Source of the DNA: Acidobacteriota bacterium | Lineage (GTDB): Bacteria; Acidobacteriota; Vicinamibacteria; Vicinamibacterales; CAVVIG01 | Length of the DNA: 56,276 bases | Direction of reading: 5' to 3' | Assembly: GCA_003222535.1 (NCBI GenBank) | Contig: QHWJ01000229.1 | Span: 1-56,276, forward strand | Shown here: positions 9,661-16,834 of the stretch, in pieces | Layout of the letters: the number at the start of each line of letters is the position of its first letter | How positions within the stretch are numbered: the first letter of the stretch is position 1 | Position numbers and translations under genes: made by a program | The notes under the pieces: model-generated | Databases searched by the model: none | Told to the model about the DNA's origin: nothing | Seen by the model: the letters and a program-made list of their open reading frames with translations, nothing else

Positions 9661-10978
9661 TGTTGCGTTAGCGGATCAAACCGACGTCGGCAGCTATTTC
9701 GTCGCCACCTATCCGCCGTTTTCGGTGTGGTCCGAAGACGCGGTCGATCGCGATGCGCGGGCGGCGCTGGCGGCGCCGGGCGATCCCGCCGTGCCCCTCG
9801 GGCTGTACCTGCACATCCCTTTCTGCCGGAAGCGATGCCACTTCTGCTACTTCCGCGTCTACACCGACAAGAACGCGCAGGAGGTCGGCCAGTACCTGGA
9901 CGTGCTGGCGCGCGAATGGGAGCTGTACGGGCAAGAGCCTGCCCTCGCCGGCCGTCAGCTCAACTTCGTGTACTTCGGCGGCGGCACGCCGTCGTTTCTG
10001 TCCACCAGGCAGCTCCAGAGCCTCGTGAAGAGGCTGACAGCCGTGATGCCGTGGACCGGCGCCGAAGAGATTACGTTCGAGTGCGAGCCCGGCACGCTCA
10101 CCGACGCGAAGCTGGAGGCGATTCGGCGGATGGGCATCACGCGGCTGAGCCTCGGCGTGGAGAACTTCGACGATCGCATCCTCGAGCTCAACGGCCGCGC
10201 GCATCGATCGCCGGAAATCGGGCAGGCCTATCGCGCCGCGCGTGCGCTCGCCTTCCCGCAGATCAACATCGACATCATTGCCGGCATGCTTGGAGAGACG
10301 GAAGAAAACTGGCGCGCGTGCGTCCGGAAAACGCTGGAACTCGAGCCCGACAGCGTCACCGTCTACCAGATGGAGCTGCCCTATAACACGACGATCAGCA
10401 AGGACCTGCTGAAGGGGACCCGGCTGTTCGCCGACCCCGTCGTCAACTGGCCGACAAAAAGACGATGGGTGCAGGAAGCGTTCGAGGCGCTGGAGCGCGC
10501 GGGCTACCACGTGGGGAGCGCCTACACCGCCGTCAAGGATCCGTCGCGCACGACGTTCGTCTACCGCGACCGCCTCTGGCAGGGCGCCGACATGGCGGGG
10601 CTGGGCGTCGCGTCGTTCGGCCACATCAACGGCGTGCACATGCAGAACCTGGACACCTGGGAAACCTACAGCGCCGCGATCGGGCGCGGCGAGATCCCGC
10701 TCGGCCGCGCGTACCGGCCGACCGGCGAGGAGCGGATGATCCGCGAGCTCGTGCTGCAGCTCAAGCTGGGGAGCGTGCGCCCTGCGTATTTCAAGGAGAA
10801 GTACGGCGTCGACCTTCTCGCGCGGTTCCGCGACGAGCTCGCGTCGCTCGCCAATGAGGGATACGTCACGGAGGCGAGCAAGCGGATCGTGGCGTTGTCC
10901 CGTCAGGGATTGCTCCGCGTCGACACGCTGCTCCCCCGCTTCTTCATGCCCGAGCACGTGGGCATTCGGTACACATGA
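9647..10978 (+). CDS. Radical SAM enzyme, HemN/HemW (coproporphyrinogen oxidase-like) family
   Basis: The 443-residue protein has the radical SAM iron-sulfur motif CxxxCxxC at Cys60, Cys64 and Cys67 (CRKRCHFCYF). Other family features are the GGGTP motif (FGGGTPSFLS, near residue 110), ECEPGTL, and the HemN-type C-terminal domain. It is a 4Fe-4S, S-adenosylmethionine-dependent enzyme. The start is a GTG taken from the preceding repeat; no better start with a ribosome site is seen before the conserved region. True HemN makes protoporphyrinogen and HemW inserts haem. With a thioesterase and a halogenase-like enzyme next door, a role in modifying a small molecule or acyl chain is equally possible. 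The family is confident; the function is open. Confidence 0.88.
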   Translation: MNPEPVALADQTDVGSYFVATYPPFSVWSEDAVDRDARAALAAPGDPAVPLGLYLHIPFCRKRCHFCYFRVYTDKNAQEVGQYLDVLAREWELYGQEPALAGRQLNFVYFGGGTPSFLSTRQLQSLVKRLTAVMPWTGAEEITFECEPGTLTDAKLEAIRRMGITRLSLGVENFDDRILELNGRAHRSPEIGQAYRAARALAFPQINIDIIAGMLGETEENWRACVRKTLELEPDSVTVYQMELPYNTTISKDLLKGTRLFADPVVNWPTKRRWVQEAFEALERAGYHVGSAYTAVKDPSRTTFVYRDRLWQGADMAGLGVASFGHINGVHMQNLDTWETYSAAIGRGEIPLGRAYRPTGEERMIRELVLQLKLGSVRPAYFKEKYGVDLLARFRDELASLANEGYVTEASKRIVALSRQGLLRVDTLLPRFFMPEHVGIRYT

Positions 10979-11016
10979 TGCGTCGCGACAGGCGGCACGC
11001 TGCGATCGCGCTCACA

Positions 11017-11063
11017 GCGTTCGCTTTTCTTCTTCGTGTCTTCGTGCCTTCGTGTGCGTCGTG
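11017..11063. repeat. CACGAA-type repeat, one half
   Basis: TTTTCTTCTTCGTGTCTTCG-type units (TTCGTGCCTTCGTGTG) lie between the radical SAM gene and the thioesterase gene. Only one arm of the usual hairpin is present. Confidence 0.7.
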
Positions 11064-11073
11064 ATATAGCGTC

Positions 11074-11481
11074 GTGGCTGTCAGCGAGTACCGCCTTCGA
11101 CGCCGCGTGCAGTTCTACGAGACCGACGCCGCCGGCATCGTCCATTTTTCCTGGTTCTTCCGCTACATGGAGGAGGCCGAGCATGCGCTCTGGCGGGAGG
11201 CGGGGCTCAGCATCCATCCACCCGGAGCCGTGATCGGCTGGCCGCGTGTCGCCGCGTCGTTCGACTTCAACCGCGCCCTCCGCTTCGAGGACGAGTTCGA
11301 GGTCCGCCTGCGCATCGCGGACATGACGAGACGGATCATCCGCTATTCGTGCCTGCTGACGAAAGACGAGGAGCAGATCGCAACCGGCACGATGACGATC
11401 GCGTGCGTTCGCAAGGGACCGACGATGCGCGCCATCGACATCCCTGACGAGATCGCGAAACGACTCAGGGCCGATGACTAA
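11074..11481 (+). CDS. Acyl-CoA thioesterase, YbgC/4-hydroxybenzoyl-CoA type (hot-dog fold)
   Basis: This 135-residue protein has the usual length of single hot-dog thioesterases. Near the N-terminus, YETDAAGIVHFSWFFRYMEE matches the YbgC/4HBT signature; Asp18 would be the catalytic acid. It hydrolyses an acyl- or aroyl-CoA (or acyl-carrier) thioester in the cytoplasm. The start is GTG at 11074 with no strong ribosome site; a CACGAA repeat half lies just upstream. Its stop overlaps the start of the halogenase-like gene (TAATG at 11479-11483), so the two are translationally coupled and probably work on the same substrate. Confidence 0.9.
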   Translation: MAVSEYRLRRRVQFYETDAAGIVHFSWFFRYMEEAEHALWREAGLSIHPPGAVIGWPRVAASFDFNRALRFEDEFEVRLRIADMTRRIIRYSCLLTKDEEQIATGTMTIACVRKGPTMRAIDIPDEIAKRLRADD

Positions 11482-12803
11482 TGGCTGATGGCGATGGACG
11501 GATCGTCGATGTCGTCGTAATCGGCGGCGGACCCGCGGGATCCACCGTGTCCACGCTGATCGCGCGGCAGGGTTACCGCGTCGAGCTGTTCGAGCGCGAG
11601 CGCTTTCCGCGCTTCCACATCGGCGAGTCGCTCATCCCCGAGACCTATTGGGTCCTCAAGCGTCTCGACATGCTGCCGAAGATGCAGGCGAGCCACTTCG
11701 TCAGGAAATACAGCGTCCAGTTCGTCAACGCCAGCGGGAAGCTGTCGGCGCCGTTCTACTTCTGGGACAACAAGCCGCACGAATGCTCGCAGACCTGGCA
11801 GGTCGGCCGCAGCGAGTTCGACCAGATGCTGCTCGAGAACGCGCGCGAGCACGGCGCCATCGCGCACGAGGGCGTCCGCGTGTTCGACGTGCTGTTCGAA
11901 GGCGACCGCGCGGTCGGCGTCACGATCAAGGAGGCGGATGGGAAGCTGCGTGACGTACGGGCGAAGGTTGTCGTGGACGCCAGCGGACAGGCCGGCCTCA
12001 TCCAGAATCGCCTCCGTCTGCGCGTGTGGGATCCGGTCCTCAACAAGGGCGCGATCTGGACGTACTGGGAAGGCGCGTACCGCGACACCGGCCGCGACGA
12101 AGGCGCCACGATGGTGCTGCAGACGGCGAGCAGGAACGGCTGGTTCTGGTACATCCCCCTGCACGACAACATCGTCAGCGTCGGCGTGGTCGCGCCATTC
12201 GATTACCTGTTCAAGAACCGGGGCAGCTACGAGCAGACCTATCGAGAGGAAGTTGAGCGCTGCGCCGCCGTCAGGGAGCGTGTGTCGATCGGACGGCGCG
12301 CCACCGGCTATTTCGCGACGAAGGACTACTCATACCGCGCGACGAGAGTGGCCGGAGACGGCTGGGTGATGGTCGGCGACGCCTGGGGATTCCTCGACCC
12401 ACTCTATTCGTCGGGCGTGTTCCTCGCGCTCAAGTCGGGCGAGCTGGCGGCCGACGCGATCGTCGAAGGCCTCGAATCCGGCGACACCTCGGCCGCGCAG
12501 CTTGGCAGATGGGGACCGGGCTTCAACGAAGGCGTGGATCGCATGCGGCGTCTTGTCTGCGAGTATTACGACGGGTTCAGCTTCGGTCAGTTCGTCCGCC
12601 GGCGTCCCGATCTGCAGGGCACGGTCACCGACCTGCTGATTGGGGACCTGTTCACCGATCGCGTGGACAAGGTGTGGCAGCCGATGGAAGCGATGTATCC
12701 GTCCGGCAAGGCGCCGATTCCGCCGTGGAACGCCGGCGCGCCGATCGACGCCGCCCCGGAGAAGGCAAACGAGCTCGTGCTGCCGGAAGGCCGAAAACCC
12801 TGA
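11481..12803 (+). CDS. FAD-dependent halogenase-like oxidoreductase
   Basis: The 440-residue protein has an N-terminal FAD-binding motif (VVVIGGGPAGST, residues about 11-20) and the GESLIP motif near residue 48. It also carries WFWYIP at residues 221-226, which fits the WxWxIP signature of flavin-dependent halogenases. The lysine in HFVRKYSVQF falls where the halogenase active-site lysine is expected, and GDAWGFLDPLYSSGV matches the second flavin motif. Some relatives with these motifs are plain oxidoreductases or geranylgeranyl-reductase-like, so halogenation is likely but not proven. It needs reduced FAD from a partner reductase, not visible here. It overlaps the thioesterase gene by one base and is probably cytoplasmic. 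Confidence 0.82.
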   Translation: MADGDGRIVDVVVIGGGPAGSTVSTLIARQGYRVELFERERFPRFHIGESLIPETYWVLKRLDMLPKMQASHFVRKYSVQFVNASGKLSAPFYFWDNKPHECSQTWQVGRSEFDQMLLENAREHGAIAHEGVRVFDVLFEGDRAVGVTIKEADGKLRDVRAKVVVDASGQAGLIQNRLRLRVWDPVLNKGAIWTYWEGAYRDTGRDEGATMVLQTASRNGWFWYIPLHDNIVSVGVVAPFDYLFKNRGSYEQTYREEVERCAAVRERVSIGRRATGYFATKDYSYRATRVAGDGWVMVGDAWGFLDPLYSSGVFLALKSGELAADAIVEGLESGDTSAAQLGRWGPGFNEGVDRMRRLVCEYYDGFSFGQFVRRRPDLQGTVTDLLIGDLFTDRVDKVWQPMEAMYPSGKAPIPPWNAGAPIDAAPEKANELVLPEGRKP

Positions 12804-12862
12804 CGCGACGACAAATCGATAAACCGATTCCCGGAATCACGGATGAAAGCCTCTTGCGAAAC

Positions 12863-14107
12863 ATGATGTTCAAGCGCACCGCATCGATCCCGATCGGCGT
12901 CGTCCTCTTCGGGGCCGTGACGGCGACGATCGCCGCGCAGAGCCGGCCGGCGGACTGGCCGAACTGGCGCGGTCCGACCCACGACGGCGCGATCGCGTCG
13001 TTCACCGAGCCGGCGGCGTGGCCTGAGCGCCTGACACGGAAATGGAAAGTGGACGTCGGGCTCGGGTACGCGACGCCGATCCTCGTCGGCAACCGCATCT
13101 ACATGTTCGCGCGTCAGGGGGATAACGAAGTCCTCGACGCGATCGATGCCGACACGGGCAAGACGATCTGGCAGTCGAGCTACGCCGCGCCGTTCACGAT
13201 GAACCCGGCCGCCGCGCGCCACGAGAAGGGACCGAAATCGACGCCGGCGTTCGCCGGGGGCAAGCTCTTCACCCTCGGCATGAGCGGCATCGTCACCGCT
13301 TTCGACGCGGCGACCGGCAAACAGCTCTGGCAGAAGCCGGCGTCGCCGGTCGGGCCGCTGTACGGAACAGGCATGTCGCCGCTCGTCGATCGAGGCCTGG
13401 TGATCCTGCACGTCGGCGGCCACAACAAGGGCGCGCTCACGGCGTTCGACGCGAACACCGGCGCCGTGAAGTGGCACTGGGACGGCGACGGCCCGGGGTA
13501 CTCGTCGCCGATTGTGGCCGAGCTCGACGGCACCCGGCAGGTGATCACCATCACGCAGGACAACCTCGTCGGCGTCGCCGCGGCGACGGGCGAGCTCCTG
13601 TGGAAGCGCCCGTTCGCGACGAGCTTCACCCAGAACTGCATCACGCCGATTCTGTACGGGCAGACCATCATCGTGTCGGGGCTGGACAAAGGCGTCACCG
13701 CGTTCAAGGCCCTGAAGCAGAACGGGCGGTGGGAAACCGAGAACGTGTGGGAGAACGCCCAGGTGTCGATGTACATGACCAACGGCGTCGTCGTCCACGA
13801 CACGCTGGTAGCGCTTTCGCATCGAAACAGCGGGCAGTTCTTCGCGCTCGACGCGAAGACCGGCAAGACGCTGTGGACCAGCGCACCGCGGCAGGCGACC
13901 AACGCCGCGATCGTTCGCGCGGGCGATCTCCTGTTCGTCCTCAAGGACGATGCGGACCTGATGGTGACGCGAAGCGGACCGAAGGGCTTCGAGACCATCC
14001 GGACCTACACGGTGGCCGATAGCGCGACGTGGGCGCAGCCGGTCGTCTCGGGCGATCGGCTGTTCGTGAAAGACGTCGCCTCGCTCGCGTTGTGGACGCT
14101 GAACTAG
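12863..14107 (+). CDS. Secreted PQQ-like beta-propeller repeat protein
   Basis: ATG at 12863 (or the next codon, 12866) begins a signal peptide (FKRTASIPIGVVLFGAVTATIAAQ); longer in-frame starts lie inside the upstream halogenase gene. The 414-residue product opens with DWPNWRGPTHDG and consists of beta-propeller blades such as AIDADTGKTIWQS, AFDANTGAVKWHW and ALDAKTGKTLWTS. No haem or metal motif is seen. It is the fifth such propeller in the first 14 kb. The stop codon lies inside a heptamer array. The enzyme-trio genes between this and the earlier propellers share its orientation, so a long transcript is possible. Confidence 0.9.
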   Translation: MMFKRTASIPIGVVLFGAVTATIAAQSRPADWPNWRGPTHDGAIASFTEPAAWPERLTRKWKVDVGLGYATPILVGNRIYMFARQGDNEVLDAIDADTGKTIWQSSYAAPFTMNPAAARHEKGPKSTPAFAGGKLFTLGMSGIVTAFDAATGKQLWQKPASPVGPLYGTGMSPLVDRGLVILHVGGHNKGALTAFDANTGAVKWHWDGDGPGYSSPIVAELDGTRQVITITQDNLVGVAAATGELLWKRPFATSFTQNCITPILYGQTIIVSGLDKGVTAFKALKQNGRWETENVWENAQVSMYMTNGVVVHDTLVALSHRNSGQFFALDAKTGKTLWTSAPRQATNAAIVRAGDLLFVLKDDADLMVTRSGPKGFETIRTYTVADSATWAQPVVSGDRLFVKDVASLALWTLN

Positions 14108-14170
14108 TACTAGCACCTAGCAACTAGCAACTAGCAACTAGTAACCAGTTACTAGTTACTAGTTACTAGG
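14105..14170. repeat. Heptamer array with inverted half (TAGCAAC / AGTTACT)
   Basis: CTAGCAA-type units run into their own inverse (AGTTACT), joined by CTAGTAACCAGTTACTAG, which folds back on itself. The array contains the stop codon of the upstream gene and could act as a terminator hairpin. Confidence 0.9.
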
Positions 14171-14199
14171 TGCGTCTGACGGTCGAGTACACTCGCTCG

Positions 14200-14330
14200 T
14201 CCTGAGCCCTTCGACTCGCCGCTCATCCTGAGCCTGTCGAAGGATGAGCCGCTTGCCCAGGACAGGCCTGTCGAAGGACGAGCGGTTTGGCTCGTGGTCC
14301 ACCCTTCGACATGCTCAGGGCTCACCACGA
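14200..14330. repeat. CTTCGACAGGCTCA-type repeat cluster
   Basis: Several direct and inverted copies of the motif CTTCGAC(A)GGCTCAGGATGAGCGG lie together just before the antiporter gene. Similar clusters occur near 24.5, 31.5, 40.3 and 43.75 kb. Confidence 0.9.
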
Positions 14331-14334
14331 GCTG

Positions 14335-15762
14335 ATGTCCAAGTATCTGGCGCACACCAGACCAGCCCTCGGTGGCAGCCGCCGGTTTCTCGCGGCGTAC
14401 ATCGCGATGGTCGCCGGCGCCGTCGCGCTGTTTCTCTTCATCCGCCGCTACGGCGAGACGCTCGCCGCTCCCGCCCCGGCCGTCATCGCCGCCACCGACA
14501 TCGCGCGCGACGCTCCGGCCCTCGCTGCGCCGAACGCGCTTCTGCACGTGCTGCTCGCGCTGGCCGCGGTCGTCGTCGCCGGCCGCATTCTCGGCCGGCT
14601 CTTCCGCTGGATCGGCCAGCCGCCGGTCGTCGGCGAGGTCATCGCCGGCATCCTGCTCGGTCCCTCGCTGCTCGGCCGCATCGCGCCAGGCGCGGCCGCG
14701 TACGTGCTGCCCTCGTCGGTCGCGCCGTCTCTCGGCGTCGTCGCGCAGCTCGGCGTGATGCTCTACATGTTCCTGGTCGGTCTTCAACTGAACGCCGGCC
14801 TCCTGCGGGGCCGCGCGCACGCGACGGTGGCAACCTCGCATGCCAGCATCGTGGCGCCGTTCGTCCTCGGATCCCTGCTGGCACTCTTTCTGTATCCCCG
14901 GCTGTCGACGAGCGCCGTGCCGTTCACCAGCTTCGCGCTGTTCATGGGCGTCGCGATGTCGATCACCGCGTTTCCCGTCCTCGCCCGCATCCTGACGGAT
15001 TGCGGCATCGCGCAGACCGATCTCGGCGTCGTCGCCCTCACCTGCGCCGCGGCCGACGATGTGACGGCGTGGTGTCTGCTGGCGTTCGTGATCGGGATCG
15101 CGCAGGCGAAGGTGGAGGGCGCGCTGGCCGTCGTGGCGCTGGCGATCGGCTTCATCGCCACGATGTTTCTCGCCGTCCGGCCGCTCGCGGCCCGGCTCCT
15201 CGCACGCCCGGGCGATCGGGCACCGGGCCGTGAAGCGATCGCATTGGCGCTCGTCTGCATGCTGTTCGCGGCCCTGGCCACCGAATGGATCGGCGTCCAC
15301 GCCATCTTCGGCGCGTTTCTCTTCGGCGTCGTCATCCCGCACGACAGCGGGCTGGCGCGCATTCTCACAGAAAGGCTCGAGGACCTCGTGGTGGTGCTGC
15401 TGCTTCCGGCGTTCTTCGCGTTCACCGGCATGCGGACGCGCATCGATCTGGTGTCGGGCGCGTCGGCGTGGCTGTCCTGCGGGCTCGTGATCCTGGTGGC
15501 GACGACCGGGAAGTTCGCCGGGACGTTCGCGGCCGCGCGGCTGACGGGCATGGACTGGCGCGGCGCCGCCAGCCTGGGCATCCTGATGAACACGCGCGGG
15601 CTGATGGAGCTCGTCGTGCTCAACATCGGGCTGGATCTGGGCATCATCTCGCCGGCGCTCTTCACCATGATGGTCCTCATGGCGGTGGCCACGACCGTCG
15701 CGACGACGCCGATGCTGGGCCTCGTGAGTCCGGCGCGGGTGCGCTACAATCGCCCTTTCTAG
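14335..15762 (+). CDS. Cation:proton antiporter, CPA2 (KefB/NapA-like) family
   Basis: This protein of about 475 residues has some 12-13 hydrophobic segments. It has the CPA2 motif region GRLFRWIGQPPVVGEVIAGI, the FLVGLQLN segment, and the ion-binding region TCAAADDVTAWCLLA, whose Asp pair is typical of electrogenic 2-proton antiporters. The start at 14335 follows directly on a repeat cluster; earlier in-frame starts lie inside the repeat. It resides in the inner membrane and exchanges Na+ or K+ for protons. There is no C-terminal TrkA-N domain, so it is not a complete KefB/KefC. The stop codon lies in the arm of a perfect 12-bp terminator-like hairpin. Confidence 0.92.
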   Translation: MSKYLAHTRPALGGSRRFLAAYIAMVAGAVALFLFIRRYGETLAAPAPAVIAATDIARDAPALAAPNALLHVLLALAAVVVAGRILGRLFRWIGQPPVVGEVIAGILLGPSLLGRIAPGAAAYVLPSSVAPSLGVVAQLGVMLYMFLVGLQLNAGLLRGRAHATVATSHASIVAPFVLGSLLALFLYPRLSTSAVPFTSFALFMGVAMSITAFPVLARILTDCGIAQTDLGVVALTCAAADDVTAWCLLAFVIGIAQAKVEGALAVVALAIGFIATMFLAVRPLAARLLARPGDRAPGREAIALALVCMLFAALATEWIGVHAIFGAFLFGVVIPHDSGLARILTERLEDLVVVLLLPAFFAFTGMRTRIDLVSGASAWLSCGLVILVATTGKFAGTFAAARLTGMDWRGAASLGILMNTRGLMELVVLNIGLDLGIISPALFTMMVLMAVATTVATTPMLGLVSPARVRYNRPF

Positions 15763-15795
15763 GAGCGTGTCCGAGAAATGTGAACACGCTCCTAG
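15759..15795. terminator. Perfect 12-bp inverted repeat after antiporter gene
   Basis: CTAGGAGCGTGT (15759-15770) and ACACGCTCCTAG (15784-15795) pair perfectly across a 13-base loop. The stop codon TAG (15760-15762) is inside the stem. No T-run follows, so if it terminates it is not a classical intrinsic terminator. Confidence 0.7.
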
Positions 15796-15860
15796 TAGGC
15801 CGGCTCCGCCGGCGAAAAACGGCCAGAATTCGCAAGTCGTTCCGCGCGAAGCGCGGCTAC
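15795..15860. repeat. Pair of convergent REP-like elements (GTAG ... CTAC)
   Basis: GTAG (15795-15798) is followed by GCCGGCTCCGCCGGC, a 6-bp stem. After a spacer, CCGCGCGAAGCGCGG and CTAC (15857-15860) form an inverted second unit. The arrangement is like a two-unit BIME. Confidence 0.75.
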
Positions 15861-15898
15861 TAGGACCCCGTGAGGCATTTATTCAGACGGGGTCCTAG
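15860..15898. terminator. Second perfect 12-bp inverted repeat
   Basis: CTAGGACCCCGT (15860-15871) pairs perfectly with ACGGGGTCCTAG (15887-15898) over a 15-base loop. It has the same architecture as the hairpin at 15759-15795, and the two flank the REP pair symmetrically. Confidence 0.65.
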
Positions 15899-15953
15899 AC
15901 GCGAACCAATGACAACCACACATACACACAACACGACACACGTGAGGAAATCT

Positions 15954-16403
15954 ATGGGATGGGTGATCTTCGTCGCCGGGGCCGTCCTGTCGTGGGGCGC
16001 GTACGGCGTGTTCCTGCAGCAGGGCCAGGTGCAACTCGGCAACCCGCTCAAGGCGCTGCTGTGCGTGGGCGTCGCGTACTTCCTGATCGCGGTGCTGATT
16101 CCGATCGGCGGCCTGTCGGCGCAAGGCGGGCTGTCGGGGTTCAACACGGGCGGACTGATGCGAGCCACGCTGGGTGGCGCGCTCGGCGCGGCGGGCGCCG
16201 TGTGCATCATCTGGGCATTCAAGTCGGGAGGGCTGCCGATCTACGTCATGCCCCTCGTCTTCGGCGGCGCACCAATCGTCAACGTGCTGCTCGCGATGGT
16301 CATGCACCCGCCCAGGTCGTCGATCAACCCGATGCTCTATCTCGGATTCCTCCTCGCGTCGCTTGGCGCGGGAATGGTGCTCTACTATCGGCCCACGTCA
16401 TGA
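15954..16403 (+). CDS. Small DMT/EamA-like membrane protein
   Basis: ATG at 15954 is preferred because GAGGAAA lies six bases upstream; longer starts at 15870 and 15909 run into the hairpin or lack a site. The 149-residue product has about five hydrophobic helices (GWVIFVAGAVLSWGAYGVF, ALLCVGVAYFLIAVLIPIGG and others) and resembles half of a drug/metabolite-transporter fold. Such half-size proteins normally dimerise in the inner membrane. I cannot assign a substrate. It stands alone between two repeat clusters and is probably a single-gene unit. Confidence 0.75.
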   Translation: MGWVIFVAGAVLSWGAYGVFLQQGQVQLGNPLKALLCVGVAYFLIAVLIPIGGLSAQGGLSGFNTGGLMRATLGGALGAAGAVCIIWAFKSGGLPIYVMPLVFGGAPIVNVLLAMVMHPPRSSINPMLYLGFLLASLGAGMVLYYRPTS

Positions 16404-16411
16404 CAAGAGAA

Positions 16412-16447
16412 TCTGGTCATCGGGTAATCTGGTAATCGGGTAATTTG
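16412..16447. repeat. Short heptamer-like repeat (GGTAATC)
   Basis: Four units around GGTCATC/GGTAATC alternate with G/T spacers, eight bases after the stop codon of the membrane-protein gene. Confidence 0.7.
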
Positions 16448-16492
16448 ATTGCACGATTGATCGACGACGAATCCTGTTTGGCGAGCGTCGCG

Positions 16493-16729
16493 ATGATTGA
16501 TCTCTACAACGCATCCACGAATCAACTCATCGGCAGCATCACCGAGGCCGATCTCCAGGTTCTCATCGACGGTCTGGAAGAAGAGTCGTCGCAAGACCAG
16601 GACTACTACATCGACCTCGCGACAATCGATTTGCTGGCGGACGGCCGGGCCACTTCCCACCTGGTGGGGCTCCTTCGCAGCGCACTGGGGTCGAGCGACG
16701 GCGTAGAGATCCGGTGGCAGCGACGGTAG
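16493..16729 (+). CDS. Small conserved acidic protein, function unknown
   Basis: The most likely start is ATG at 16493, giving a 78-residue acidic protein beginning MIDLYNASTNQLIGSIT; a TTG start at 16445 inside the preceding repeat is less likely. It has no signal peptide or membrane segment. The pattern (DLYNA..., LIDGLEEESSQDQDYYID, then a helical LVGLLRSALG) looks like a compact cytoplasmic domain, and I believe similar short proteins are common in Acidobacteria and myxobacteria, but I cannot name the family with certainty. Isolated between heptamer arrays on both sides. Confidence 0.65.
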   Translation: MIDLYNASTNQLIGSITEADLQVLIDGLEEESSQDQDYYIDLATIDLLADGRATSHLVGLLRSALGSSDGVEIRWQRR

Positions 16730-16730
16730 T

Positions 16731-16785
16731 CAGACTCCCCAGTCCCCAGTCCCCAGTCCCCAGTCCCCAAGTCCCCAGGCTGGTT
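16731..16785. repeat. Heptamer array CCCCAGT
   Basis: About five tandem units of CCCCAGT (last ones CCCCAAG) begin right after the stop codon at 16729. The unit matches a heptamer class I recall from heterocystous cyanobacteria (STRR). Confidence 0.9.
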
Positions 16786-16834
16786 GCTAGGAGCCGGCTG
16801 CCGGTTTCAGGTAGCATTCGCCCAGGAGATCACG

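Noticed and set aside
9647-12803. Complete biosynthetic gene cluster
   Set aside because: No ketosynthase, carrier protein, adenylation domain or transporter is close by; only a tailoring-type trio is supported.
14152-15342. Long minus-strand ORF opposite the antiporter gene
   Set aside because: Low-complexity Arg/Asp/Gly composition and full overlap with a clear antiporter gene.
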